Assembly (NCBI GenBank): GCA_035530375.1
Contig: DATKUY010000038.1
Span: 43,172-107,171 of the forward strand
Length of the DNA: 64,000 nucleotides
Reading direction: 5' to 3'
From: Sulfuricella sp035530375
GTDB lineage: Bacteria > Pseudomonadota > Gammaproteobacteria > Burkholderiales > Sulfuricellaceae
Shown here: positions 15,664-24,582 of the stretch, piece by piece
How the letters are laid out: each line of letters opens with the position of its first letter
How positions within the stretch are numbered: the stretch's first letter is position 1
Notes under the pieces: model-generated
Databases searched by the model: none
Told to the model about the DNA's origin: nothing
Seen by the model: only the letters and a program-made list of their open reading frames with translations
Program-made: the position numbers and the translations under genes

Positions 15664-16161
15664 ATGAAACCTTCCGCTCTTTTCCTGTGCGACGTCATGC
15701 TGGCGCGGCTGGCCCGCTACCTGCGCGCCGCCGGAATCGACACCACGCTGGCAGACGCGTCCGCCACGGACGCGCAGATTCTGCGCGAGGCGATCGACCA
15801 GGATCGCTGGCTGCTCACCACCGACCGCAAGATCATGGATCACAAGGCCGCCAGGGATCGCGTCATCCAGCTACCCTTCGGCTCGCTCGACACCCAGGCG
15901 GCGGCGCTAAGCGCGAGATTCGACATCGACTGGCTCGGCCACGCCTTCACCCGCTGCTTGCTGGACAACGCCCCGCTCCAGCCTGCCACGGCGGAACACG
16001 CCCTGCAGGTGCCGGAAGATGTTCGCCAGTTGGGAGAGGCGCTGCTGGTTTGCCCGGAATGTGGGCGGGTTTATTGGCGGGGGTCGCATTACAAGAGGAT
16101 GAGGGGAAAACTGGAAAGCTGGCAGAAGAATGCAGCCGCAGCAACCAACAAGCCACTTTAG
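15664..16161 (+). CDS. Mut7-C RNase-domain protein with zinc ribbon
   Basis: The 165-residue protein matches the Mut7-C (DUF82) family: a PIN-like N-terminal half (FLCDVMLARLARYLRAAGID with an acidic residue, DQDRWLLTTDRKIM) and a C-terminal zinc ribbon CPECGRVYWRGSHYKRM near residues 124-140. The family is predicted to be a ribonuclease because its PIN fold matches the C-terminus of the Mut-7 exonuclease, but bacterial members are little studied. ATG 15664 follows GTTAGGATT. It diverges from the Gly-rich exported protein gene and precedes the VapBC pair. Confidence 0.85.
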   Translation: MKPSALFLCDVMLARLARYLRAAGIDTTLADASATDAQILREAIDQDRWLLTTDRKIMDHKAARDRVIQLPFGSLDTQAAALSARFDIDWLGHAFTRCLLDNAPLQPATAEHALQVPEDVRQLGEALLVCPECGRVYWRGSHYKRMRGKLESWQKNAAAATNKPL

Positions 16162-16188
16162 AGATGCCCTGACTTTATCCGTACATTC

Positions 16189-16217
16189 TTGTCATGCGCG
16201 ATGGCGGAGCGTATAGT
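16189..16217 (+). promoter_or_regulatory. Sigma-70 promoter of the vapBC pair
   Basis: TTGTCA (16189-16194) and TATAGT (16212-16217) each match the consensus at 5 of 6 positions with the ideal 17-base spacer. The antitoxin ATG is 37 bases downstream of the -10 box, leaving a short leader where the antitoxin could bind. Confidence 0.65.
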
Positions 16218-16253
16218 CACATCTTACCCCGTCTTACCAATTAGAGGTATCAA

Positions 16254-16514
16254 ATGGAAACAACCCGGTTATCCAGCAAAGGGCAGGTGATTCTCCCTAA
16301 ATCCGTGCGGGAGTCGCATCACTGGGTGCCTGGCACCGAATTCACGATCGAGGACACGCCCGATGGCGTTCTGCTCCGGCCAGCCAAGGCTTTCAAGCCG
16401 ACGCGCCTGGAAGACGTGATCGGCTGCACCGGCTACAAAGGCCCGGTGAAAACGCTGGAAGAAATGGAAAACGCCATTGCAAAAGGCGTCAAGGCTCGCC
16501 ATGCTCGCGGTTGA
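16254..16514 (+). CDS. vapB: AbrB/MazE-type antitoxin (VapB)
   Basis: The 86-residue protein begins with a SpoVT/AbrB swapped-hairpin DNA-binding domain (TTRLSSKGQVILPKSVRESH, GTEFTIEDTPDGVLLRP). A C-terminal helical tail, LEEMENAIAKGVKARHARG, would wrap around the toxin. The stop codon overlaps the start of the PIN-domain toxin gene by 14 bases, the usual antitoxin-first arrangement. It should neutralise the toxin and repress its own promoter, which is visible 40-65 bases upstream. Confidence 0.9.
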   Translation: METTRLSSKGQVILPKSVRESHHWVPGTEFTIEDTPDGVLLRPAKAFKPTRLEDVIGCTGYKGPVKTLEEMENAIAKGVKARHARG

Positions 16515-16890
16515 CACCCACCTCGTCGTCAGACTGCTCGCCAACGATGACACGCTGCAAGCGCGCCGCGCGGCGGCGCTGTTTGCCAGCAAACAGATTT
16601 TCATCTCGAAGACCGTGCTGCTTGAATCGGAATGGGTATTGCGCTTTTCTTATGAATTGCCGCCGAAAGTCATCTTGCAGGCGTTACGCAATATCGTCGG
16701 CTTGCCGAATGTCACGGTAGAGCAGCCGCGTGAAGTCGCCGAAGCACTCGATGGTTTCGAACAGGGACTCGATTTTGCCGATGCGCTGCACCTCGCCAGC
16801 AGCCGCCGTGCCGGGAGATTCGCCACTTTCGACAGGAAGCTGATCAAGCGGGCCGAGAAACTGACAGATATTGAATTGGTGCTGGCATAA
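16501..16890 (+). CDS. vapC: PIN-domain toxin (VapC family ribonuclease)
   Basis: The 129-residue protein starts MLAVDTHLVVRLLANDD with catalytic Asp5. Further acidic residues lie in LLESEWVLR, in LDFADALHLASS and in FATFDRKL, completing the four-acid PIN active site that needs Mg2+ or Mn2+. VapC toxins cut specific tRNAs or rRNA; the target here is not predictable. ATG 16501 overlaps the antitoxin end, which implies coupled translation. The pair borders a repeat-rich, gene-poor stretch and looks like accessory DNA. Confidence 0.92.
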   Translation: MLAVDTHLVVRLLANDDTLQARRAAALFASKQIFISKTVLLESEWVLRFSYELPPKVILQALRNIVGLPNVTVEQPREVAEALDGFEQGLDFADALHLASSRRAGRFATFDRKLIKRAEKLTDIELVLA

Positions 16891-17552
16891 GTAATGGGCT
16901 TGACTCGTACAACTCCCTATCCACCGCCTTTCGCTTCGCTACAGGTGCCCTGCGTTGCTCGCCAAGCCGGGCTGCTGCGGAACTCGCGCTACGCGCTCAA
17001 ACAATCCGCGCAGAAATCTCCCGGCTTGTCTGCGCTACTCGGCGGCGGCTCAAGGGGAAGTTAAACCAAACAACCCATCCCCATCCTGGCCTTCCCCTAT
17101 GAAGGGGAAGGAACAGTAGCCCTCTCTCCCTCCGGGAGAGAGCTGGAGAGAGGGGCGGAGGCGAAGAAAATCGACTTGCTGCGACCACCCGTTTTTCCCC
17201 CTCTGTGCCGCCTCGATTTTCCGAAAAGGTCGGGCGGCTGCGGAAACTCGCGCGTTGCGCTCAAACAGCCGCAGCCGACGGCCCCCGATCTTTTCGAAAA
17301 ATCGAGGGAAGCCCACAGGGCCGGTGCGGGTGGGTGTCCTTTTGTTTGGTTACTTCTATTTTGGACAAGCAAAATAAAGTAACCTGCTGCCGGGCAGCCC
17401 CCGGCATATAAGCAACTGCGCGTAGCGCACTCAAAACCTATCACCGCTTGTAACAACTAGAACAAAGACCTAACATTCCAATACAAAATTTAATCGCACC
17501 TAGCTCCATATTCATTTGCGGCGAATTCAAAATTTAAGAAGGCTACAGCCAC
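16891..17552. repeat. 660-base gene-free stretch made of degenerate dispersed repeats
   Basis: No credible gene is present. GCGGAACTCGCGCTACGCGC near 16978 recurs in changed form as GCGGAAACTCGCGCGTTGCG near 17240, and a third trace lies near 17415. A block of short hairpins at about 17080-17160 (CCTTCCCC/GGGGAAGG, CTCTCTCCC/GGGAGAGAG) resembles the dispersed CCCTCTCCC-type repeats of proteobacteria. A large imperfect inverted repeat spans about 17213-17308 (GATTTTCCGAAAAGGTCGGG against CCCGATCTTTTCGAAAAATC). I read it as repeat scars next to accessory genes. Confidence 0.6.
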
Positions 17553-18053
17553 ATGGCAACAGGATTGAGTACACAGCTAACACGCCAGATCGGTGAACAC
17601 CTAGTAACTGCTGAGCTTGGAAGACGAGGAATTATTGCGACCCCATTTGCAGGTAATGTGCCTGATATAGATATTCTTTCGTTTGCCAATGGGATATCTA
17701 CATCTATCCAGGTAAAGGCCATCAACGGAAATTCTTGGCAATTTGATGTTCGTTCTTTTTTGGATGTAACCGTGACCGAACAGGGCCAAAAAATTAATGG
17801 ACTCAATCAAAATCTGGACAAGAAAATAATTTGTGTATTTGTCGCAGTTGAAAAAAAATTGGGGGAAGACGCATTTTATGTATTTCAGTTGGGGTGGCTT
17901 CAAGATTATTTTCACAACAACTATAAAGGTCGGCAGGCACCCAAAAATATTGAGTCTTTTCACTGCGCAATTTGGAAGCGCGATCTTGAGCAGCACTTGG
18001 AAAAATGGAGTTTAATTGAGCGCAAGTTCAAATTAAAACCGACTAACACTTAA
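17553..18053 (+). CDS. Orphan AT-rich gene, PD-(D/E)XK nuclease-like protein
   Basis: I do not recognise the exact family. The 166-residue protein begins TRQIGEHLVTAELGRRGIIA and then has PDIDILSF (Asp40) and SIQVKAI (Gln53, Lys55). This helix-E, D, (E/Q)-x-K order fits the PD-(D/E)XK/Holliday-resolvase-like fold seen in DUF4365-type proteins. The C-terminal two thirds have no familiar motif. Codon use is far more AT-rich than the neighbours, which suggests recent transfer. It lies behind the repeat patch and converges with addA at a 20-base gap. It could be a defence or mobile-element remnant; that is a guess. Confidence 0.7.
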   Translation: MATGLSTQLTRQIGEHLVTAELGRRGIIATPFAGNVPDIDILSFANGISTSIQVKAINGNSWQFDVRSFLDVTVTEQGQKINGLNQNLDKKIICVFVAVEKKLGEDAFYVFQLGWLQDYFHNNYKGRQAPKNIESFHCAIWKRDLEQHLEKWSLIERKFKLKPTNT

Positions 18054-18073
18054 CAATTAAAGCCCAACCCCGG

Positions 18074-21000
18074 CTAATCAACCTCAAACACCAACCCATT
18101 CCCAAACACCAACACCGCCCTAACCGGTTTGGCCGAAAACACCCCGCCCATGGCGTCAAGATACTCCCGCATCACACCCAGATAAGGCTTGGCGCAAGCC
18201 GCCAGATTCGCTTCCTCTGCCCGTTCGGCGGCCTTGAAATCCAGTATCCAGACACTGTCCTCGAACTCGACCAGCCGGTCGAGCCGCCGGCTGTCGCCTG
18301 CCGCCGTACGGTAGGGCAGTTCTTTCCAGGCACTGAGATAACATGCCGGATCGAAGAAGCGCTGCAAATGCGGAGCCTGCATGAGGTTCATGGCATCCTG
18401 CCAGAGCGCATCAAATTCGGCCCCATCCACGTCCAGCTTCTCTTGCAGCCAAACCCGGTCAAGCACCGCCGCAGGCGGGGCGACCCACTCCAGCAGCGCA
18501 TGCAGCCGGATGCCGTGGCGCTGCGCGGCGGTGAGGCTCTGGCTGATGCGCTTGCCGGTGGGCATGAGCGGCGCTGAGCCGACATGAAAAACCGGGGCGG
18601 CGGTTTCCGCCTGCGCCGCATCGGGGGATAGCAAGGGCATCTGGCCGAGTTCGCAAATTTCCACGGCCTCTTCGCCGGCCACGGCGTTCCAGATTTTTCC
18701 GTGCCAGCCTTCCGCCGTGCCGCGCGTGGACGCGCAGCCACTGACGATCAGCGCCTGCCGGGCGCGGGTCATGGCGACATACAGCAGGTTGAGGTCTTCG
18801 CGCCGTTCCTGTTCGGCCTCGGCATCGAACACCGGCTGCCATTGCGCGGCGCGTTCGCGCTTGCCGGCATACAGGAAAAAATTCTGCGGCTTGGCACTTT
18901 CCGGCGGCCAGTCGAGCATGGCCCGGTAGCCGCGTTCGTTACGGGGAGCGGCATTGGCGTCGAGCAGCCAGACGATCGGCGCTTCCAGCCCTTTGGAGCC
19001 GTGGATAGTAAGGATGCGCAGCGCATTGCCGGCATCGCCGACGATGCCTTCGTCGGGCGCTTCCTCTGCGCGCGCCCGGCGCAGTTGCTGGAGTTCGTTG
19101 ATGAATTTCGGCAGGCTGGGGTAGCGGCCGCTGTCCAGCTTCAGCGCCTGCTCCATGAAGGCATGGAGATTGGACTGCACGGCGCCACGCATCGCTTCCG
19201 GCACGGCGGCATGGTAGCGCTGCAGCAGCTCGCCCTCGAAATAGATGCGGTCGAGCAGGTCGTGCACCGGCAGCCGGTCGGTCAATGCCAGCCAGCCTTG
19301 CAGCAGGCCCAAGGCGCGGCGCAATGCCGGGCTGGCCTGCTCGCGCCCGGCCACGGCATGCAGGCGCGCCCACCAGGAACCGTCGGCCTCGCTCGCCAGT
19401 GCCATCAGATCCTCGTCGGTGCAGGCGATCAGCGGCGAACGTAGCGTCTGCGCCAGGCACAGGTCGGCGAACGGAGTGATGAGGAAGGTCAGCAGCGCGA
19501 TCAGGTCGCGGCATTCCAGCGTGTCCAGCAGGCCGCCCTGGCGCGAGCTGACATAGGGGATGCGCGCATCGCGCAACGCCCTTTCGTAAATATCCAGACG
19601 GGTACGGCTGCGCTTCAGCAGCAGAATGTCGCGGAACTCGGCGGGCCTTTCCTCGCCACTTTCCGCTGTCACCTGCCACTGACCGACGATACTGCGGATT
19701 TTTCCCGCCAGTTGCTGCGCTTCCCGCTCGACGCGCTGATCTTCCGCCTCATGCAGCGGCTCGATCAGGGGATTGCGCAAGGTCATTGCCGCTAGCGACG
19801 CTTCAGCGTCTTCCCCTGCTTCTGCCAAAGGCAACACTTCCACCCGGCCCGGCAGCTCGCCATGAAACGCCTGGTGCGACTCGAAGCCGGTGAACGCCGG
19901 CTCTTGTTCAAACAGACGGTTGACCGCCGCCAGCACCGGCGTGGCACTGCGGCGCGAGACGTTCTGCTGCAGCCGGGCCGCACCGTAGCCCTGCTCGAGG
20001 AAATCGGCGGCGATGCCGAACAGGCGCGCGTCGGCACGGCGGAAACGGTAGATCGCCTGCTTCGGGTCGCCCACCAGGAAGACGGTGGGCGCACTGCCGG
20101 CTCCCGCCGAGGCATCGAGCCAGGAACGCATGATCTGCCATTGCAGCGGATTGGTGTCCTGAAACTCGTCGAGCAGGATATGGCGGTAGCGCGCATCGAG
20201 CTTGTACTGCATGTACTCGGCATGGTCGGAATGGTTGAGCAGGCGGTGGACGCGCCATTCCACGTCGGTGAAATCGACTGTCCGCCGTTCTTCCTTGAGA
20301 CGCTGGTAGGCCGCCAGAAATTCTGCGCCGCAACGCAGGGCGGCAAGGTTGAAGCGCCAGGCGGCTTGGGCGGTGAGCGCATCGCGCACAGCGGTAAGGC
20401 GCTCGCATAAGCGGCCATGCAGTTCAAGCAAGCGCGCTTCGCCCTCCGCGCCCAGACGCTTTGCCTGATCTTTGCTCGCCTTGCGCTTTCTCGGTTCGCC
20501 TTTCTGAGTGAAGAATATGGCAAAGATCGCTTCGAAGCGTTCGGAGATATCCCTCTCCCCGACCCCTCTCCCGTTTGCGGGAGAGGGGCTTATGCTCCCC
20601 TCGCCCACTTGTGGGAGAGGGGTCGGGGGAGAGGGCGCCACCGCCAGAACTCGCGCCAGCCCGACCGCCAGCCCCTTGTCGGTATCCGTGTTGATTTCCA
20701 GCAGCCCCAGAAAGGACTGCAAATCCAGTGTTAAATCATTATCCGCGAATAGCTCGGCAACCACGTCCCGCTCCGGTTCCACCCCGAGATCACGGCGCAG
20801 GGCTTCGGCGGCAAATTGCGCCGGGTCGTCAGCGCCTTCGGTATAGGCCCACCATTCGGCGCGTCTGGCGACAAAATCGAGCAGCAGGCTGCGGGTGCTG
20901 TGCAGGCCGTATTCGGCGAACAGGAAATCCAGCGCCTGAGCCGTTTCTGAATCGGGCTCGGTGCGCAGCGCTTCGGCGAACAGTTGCCATGCCTCCTCGA

Positions 21001-21472
21001 GCAGGGTGGAGGTTTGATCCAGCAGGCCCCAGTCGCCGCCCACGCCGCTGTCCAGCGGCGCGCGCTGGAGCAGTTGCAAAAACCAGCCATGAAAGGTGTT
21101 GATGGTGATGCCGGGCTGGGCGGCAAGGAAGGTTTCGAACAGGCTGCGGGCGCGCGGCAGCAGGCTCTCGATCTCATGCTCCGGCACGGCGCGCGCGCGC
21201 AGAAATTTTCTGACCTCGTCATCGGACTCCAGCGCCAGCAGGCGCAGCCAGTCATGCAGGCGCGACGCCATTTCCTGCGCCGCCTTGCGGGTAAAGGTGA
21301 TCGCCAGAATCTCGGACGGCGCGGCACCGGCCAGCAGCAGGCGCACGATGCGCGACACCAGCAGCCAGGTCTTGCCGCTGCCGGCACAGGCCTCGACCAC
21401 CGCCGAACGGGTGGGGTCGAGAGCGGCGCGGTTGATCGCACTTCCATCACGGTTCAGCATGACACGGTCCAT
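18074..21472 (-). CDS. addA: AddA-type helicase-nuclease (UvrD/RecB-like), double-strand-break repair
   Basis: The 1132-residue protein starts with a UvrD-like helicase: Walker A ACAGSGKTWLL, motif Ia ITFTRKAAQEMA, motif II ILLDEFQDTNPLQW, motif III FLVGDPKQAIYRFRRAD, motif V ILTIHGSKGLEAPIVWLLD and motif VI LLYVAMTRARQALIVSG. It ends in a RecB-type nuclease with LDRLVEFEDSVWILDFKA. With the AddB protein encoded upstream it should resect DNA ends for RecA loading, replacing RecBCD. A stretch near residues 280-310 (SPPTPLPQVGEGSISPSPAN) is encoded by a dispersed repeat inserted in frame. Confidence 0.93.
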   Translation of the reverse strand: MDRVMLNRDGSAINRAALDPTRSAVVEACAGSGKTWLLVSRIVRLLLAGAAPSEILAITFTRKAAQEMASRLHDWLRLLALESDDEVRKFLRARAVPEHEIESLLPRARSLFETFLAAQPGITINTFHGWFLQLLQRAPLDSGVGGDWGLLDQTSTLLEEAWQLFAEALRTEPDSETAQALDFLFAEYGLHSTRSLLLDFVARRAEWWAYTEGADDPAQFAAEALRRDLGVEPERDVVAELFADNDLTLDLQSFLGLLEINTDTDKGLAVGLARVLAVAPSPPTPLPQVGEGSISPSPANGRGVGERDISERFEAIFAIFFTQKGEPRKRKASKDQAKRLGAEGEARLLELHGRLCERLTAVRDALTAQAAWRFNLAALRCGAEFLAAYQRLKEERRTVDFTDVEWRVHRLLNHSDHAEYMQYKLDARYRHILLDEFQDTNPLQWQIMRSWLDASAGAGSAPTVFLVGDPKQAIYRFRRADARLFGIAADFLEQGYGAARLQQNVSRRSATPVLAAVNRLFEQEPAFTGFESHQAFHGELPGRVEVLPLAEAGEDAEASLAAMTLRNPLIEPLHEAEDQRVEREAQQLAGKIRSIVGQWQVTAESGEERPAEFRDILLLKRSRTRLDIYERALRDARIPYVSSRQGGLLDTLECRDLIALLTFLITPFADLCLAQTLRSPLIACTDEDLMALASEADGSWWARLHAVAGREQASPALRRALGLLQGWLALTDRLPVHDLLDRIYFEGELLQRYHAAVPEAMRGAVQSNLHAFMEQALKLDSGRYPSLPKFINELQQLRRARAEEAPDEGIVGDAGNALRILTIHGSKGLEAPIVWLLDANAAPRNERGYRAMLDWPPESAKPQNFFLYAGKRERAAQWQPVFDAEAEQERREDLNLLYVAMTRARQALIVSGCASTRGTAEGWHGKIWNAVAGEEAVEICELGQMPLLSPDAAQAETAAPVFHVGSAPLMPTGKRISQSLTAAQRHGIRLHALLEWVAPPAAVLDRVWLQEKLDVDGAEFDALWQDAMNLMQAPHLQRFFDPACYLSAWKELPYRTAAGDSRRLDRLVEFEDSVWILDFKAAERAEEANLAACAKPYLGVMREYLDAMGGVFSAKPVRAVLVFGNGLVFEVD
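20551..20635. repeat. Dispersed CCCTCTCCC-type inverted repeat inserted in frame within addA
   Basis: The 85-base element begins CCCTCTCCCCGACCCCTCTC and ends with its near-exact reverse complement, differing by one extra G. The left half forms its own perfect 11-bp hairpin (CCCCTCTCCCG, TTTG loop). It resembles repeats normally found between genes. Here it is read through without a stop and adds a Pro/Gly/Ser-rich loop to AddA. Confidence 0.8.
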
Positions 21473-21488
21473 AATGTCGCTAAAAACA

Positions 21489-21572
21489 TTTCACCGCAAA
21501 GGACGCCAGGGTACGCAAAGGAAATTGAATTCATGGTGTACCTCGCGTTCCTTGGCGTACCTCGCGGTGAAA
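21489..21572. repeat. Inverted repeat between addB and addA
   Basis: TTTCACCGC at 21489 pairs with GCGGTGAAA ending at 21572. Inner segments GGTACGC and AGGAA pair with GCGTACC and TTCCT, with a 10-base bulge in the left arm. The type (ACCGCAAAGGACGC...) is a common dispersed intergenic repeat. It nearly fills the 116-base gap separating addB from addA. Confidence 0.65.
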
Positions 21573-21588
21573 GCTGTTGATCGTCTCT

Positions 21589-24363
21589 TTAAACTCCATC
21601 ATGGTCATCCCGGTAATCCTTGCGGCACAGGCCGCTCATCTCGCACCAGGCGCAGGCCTGGTCGTTGCCTTGGGCGGGCAGCGTCGCACCGCGATAGATG
21701 CCGTTGAACAGCTCGCGCAACCGCAGTTCGGTGGACTTGCCCAGCGCATGGATTTCTTCCTGCGGCACCGCCTTGATCTCGCCTTCCTCGTCCACCGGCA
21801 CGAACGCCGCCTCGACTACTGCGCCCCCCAGCAGCAGGGCGTACACCGGCAACTGCACGTCCTCGCCCAGGGCTTCCAGCTTTTTCTTCAGCACGAGGCG
21901 GCTCTGCGTCTTGTAATCCAGCACCGCGTAAGCGGCTTCGCCATCGTCCGACCGGGTGTCGACGCGGTCGATCCGACCCTTCAAGGTCAGATTGCGCCCT
22001 TCGTCCAGCGCCAGTTCCAGCATACGTTTCAGCTCGCCGTCGTGCCAGCGCCAGCCTTCCCGCTCACGCGCCGCCTGCCAGTCGAGGTAAGCGGGAATAT
22101 GCGCTTCCCAGCGCAAGGCCCAGGCGCGGGCGAGATAATCCGCCTCCAGCGCCTGTTTGAATTCCTCGCGGCTGATCTCGCGCAGCGCCTGCTCCAGTTC
22201 TACGCGCCCATGGCCGCCGATGACCGGATAATGCTGGTGGAAATGGTGCAGGATGGCATGGACGTGTTCGCCGTAATCCTTTTTCTCCAGCGCCTGCTGC
22301 ACTTCGTCCAGCTCGTTCAGGTGCAGGGCGTGGCGCGCATAAAACTGGTAGGGGCAGGCCATCAGGCTGTTGTAGCCGCTGGCGGAAAGGCTGGCCGGAA
22401 CCAGTTCTGGCGGCAGTATCGGTCGGGATGTAACCGGCCGGGGAAGAGAAACGCCGGCCTCCTCAGCCATATTCCCGATCAGCAGACGTGGCAGCCCTTC
22501 GCCATAAGCCAGCTCGTGAAAAGCTTCCAGCCTTTCTATCCACGGACTGGCCAGATTGGGCTCGGCGTTTTTCTGCGCCTGCCAGGTCACCAGCATGGCG
22601 CCGCAGCTTGCCAGCAGTTCGGAAAAATCCAGCATGGTCCGGCGCAGTTCCTGCTCGAACGTCGGCAGCCCCAGTTGCACCCGCACCGACTGGTTGAAGA
22701 AGGCGCTTTCCCGCCCCTGCCCCGGAAAATGGGCGGCGTCGCCGCCGGCCACGATCACGCCATCGAAGCGGCGCAACCGGGTGGCACCGAGATGGGTGAA
22801 CACCACCGGACTGGTGATGCCGGTATCGCGGAAGGTGGCGGCCTCCAACTGGCCGTCGAGCCAGCGCCGCCATTCGCTCAGGGAGAACACGCCCTGATCG
22901 CGGCTCAATTCTCTTTGCAGACGGGCCAACAGCCGCAGCAACTGCTCCCCGGCCAAATCCTGTGCCAGGCCCTGGCGCAAGCCGAGGGTATCCAGACTTT
23001 CGAGCAGGCTGGCAAGCCACGCCGAGAGGGCGCGCTTGCGTCCGCCGAATCCAGCCTGGGCCTGTTCCAGCCGCGCCAGCAGGTCGAGCACTTCAACCGC
23101 ATCCTCACGCCGAGCCAGATTGCGGTAGTGGTGCAGGCCGGAGACCACGCTGTGACGCCGCACCAGCTGCTCCAGGCGATAAACGGCACGTTTGCGCAAA
23201 CCGGCATCCCAGTCGGAAAAAATCAGCGGGGACTTGAGCAGATCGAGCAGATCGAGATGGTGAAACCGGCTTGCCATGGCGTCCAGCCAGCGCATCACGA
23301 CGGCGCTCGCCGCCACGGTGGAAAATGTCCAGCCGGTTTCGTCCGCCACCAGTATCTGGCTGCGTTCCAGCAGTGCGCGGGCACGCCGCGCCACCATCCG
23401 GTCCTGGACGATCACCGCGATGGCGGTTTTGCCCTGCCGCAGCCAATCGCGAATTGTTTCGCTCAGCGCTTCGGCTTCCTGTTCCAGGCTGTGCGCGGGA
23501 AACAACGCCAGATTTTCACGCAGCGGACTTGCCGGGTGGTTGCGGCGAAAAACCGTGGCGCGCTCGCGCAGGCTCGGCGCCGCATTTTCCTCCGATGAGA
23601 TCGGAGGCTGCCAAGCGGTTCCCAGCAATGCGCCGACAGCATTATCGGGGAAATTCTCGTCGCAGCCGAACAGTTGCACCGGCTGGCGCCCGGCATAACG
23701 GCGAAAGAAATCCCGCTCCATCGGCGTCAGGCCGGACAAGCCGACCGCGTACAGGGGTGCGCAGGCATCGTCGGCCAGCCGCCCCAGCCGCATATGATAA
23801 GCAGTGATGCCGTCCACGCTGTCGTCATTGTCCCGGCTCATGGCATACCACAGCTCATGCACCAGCCGCGCTTCGAATTGCAGCGGCGTACCGGATCGTG
23901 CCTGGTAAGCCTGCTCCAGCCAGGCGACAAATTCAGCATAGGAAGTCGGCAGGCTGACGCCCTGCCGGGCAATATCGTCGAACAGGCTGAGCAGTTCGCG
24001 GCTGATATGCCACAAATCGGCATCGGCAAACCAGTTGCGGCTGCGCAAGGCCTGATAAAGCAGCGCCGCACGGCAACTGTCCGGTGCGGTTTCGCGATCC
24101 AGCGGCACCGTTGCGGCCCACTCCGTCAAGGTGGTCATCCGCGGCAACAACAGCGCACCGCCAGCCGCTGCCTCGCACAGCGCCGCGCCCATCGCATCGG
24201 CGGCATAAAAATTGGGCAGGAGAACGATCAGGTCGGCCAGGTTGGGCAGGCACTCCCGCTCAAGCGCGACGATCTCCTGCGCGGCGCTGCGCAACAGGCT
24301 GGATTCGGTGGTTTTCCGCATAACCATGAATGTGGTGAGTGCCAGAAAAAAGTGGGGAACCAT
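21589..24363 (-). CDS. addB: AddB-type subunit of helicase-nuclease, PD-(D/E)XK nuclease family
   Basis: The reading frame gives 924 residues; internal Met13 or Met15 could be the true start because none of the candidates has a clear ribosome-binding site. The N-terminal two thirds are an inactivated helicase-like region with segments such as FDGVIVAGGDAAHFPG. The C-terminus holds a RecB-like nuclease (LTLKGRIDRVDTR, AVLDYKTQ, LQLPVYALLL-like segment). A Cys cluster CAWCEMSGLCRKDY suggests an iron-sulfur site as in AddB. Chi-like sequence recognition would lie in this subunit. It is transcribed just upstream of addA, with a dispersed inverted repeat between them. Confidence 0.9.
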   Translation of the reverse strand: MVPHFFLALTTFMVMRKTTESSLLRSAAQEIVALERECLPNLADLIVLLPNFYAADAMGAALCEAAAGGALLLPRMTTLTEWAATVPLDRETAPDSCRAALLYQALRSRNWFADADLWHISRELLSLFDDIARQGVSLPTSYAEFVAWLEQAYQARSGTPLQFEARLVHELWYAMSRDNDDSVDGITAYHMRLGRLADDACAPLYAVGLSGLTPMERDFFRRYAGRQPVQLFGCDENFPDNAVGALLGTAWQPPISSEENAAPSLRERATVFRRNHPASPLRENLALFPAHSLEQEAEALSETIRDWLRQGKTAIAVIVQDRMVARRARALLERSQILVADETGWTFSTVAASAVVMRWLDAMASRFHHLDLLDLLKSPLIFSDWDAGLRKRAVYRLEQLVRRHSVVSGLHHYRNLARREDAVEVLDLLARLEQAQAGFGGRKRALSAWLASLLESLDTLGLRQGLAQDLAGEQLLRLLARLQRELSRDQGVFSLSEWRRWLDGQLEAATFRDTGITSPVVFTHLGATRLRRFDGVIVAGGDAAHFPGQGRESAFFNQSVRVQLGLPTFEQELRRTMLDFSELLASCGAMLVTWQAQKNAEPNLASPWIERLEAFHELAYGEGLPRLLIGNMAEEAGVSLPRPVTSRPILPPELVPASLSASGYNSLMACPYQFYARHALHLNELDEVQQALEKKDYGEHVHAILHHFHQHYPVIGGHGRVELEQALREISREEFKQALEADYLARAWALRWEAHIPAYLDWQAAREREGWRWHDGELKRMLELALDEGRNLTLKGRIDRVDTRSDDGEAAYAVLDYKTQSRLVLKKKLEALGEDVQLPVYALLLGGAVVEAAFVPVDEEGEIKAVPQEEIHALGKSTELRLRELFNGIYRGATLPAQGNDQACAWCEMSGLCRKDYRDDHDGV

Positions 24364-24582
24364 CGGATTTTATCCCGAAACAGGAATACATAAACAACGC
24401 ATTCCCCTTGCTGGATTTTTTTGGTTGGTATATAAAGTGAAAAGATAAATTTCATTCCCGGCCCACAAGAGCTGGCAGTTCGTCTGTTACAACACAACTA
24501 CAAACAAATAAAAATCATCAAGCGGTCGCAGCGTTTCACTATATTTTTCCGTTGATTCTCTTTGAATTGGAGCAAAAACCCC

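Noticed and set aside
17070..17165. Possible CRISPR-like array in the repeat patch after vapC
   Set aside because: The hairpin words differ in length and sequence and there are no regular spacers, so it is a cluster of dispersed repeats rather than CRISPR.
21577..23598. 673-residue plus-strand frame opposite addB
   Set aside because: Low-complexity Gln/His/Leu-rich composition is typical of antisense reading of GC-rich genes; AddB motifs on the minus strand are clear.
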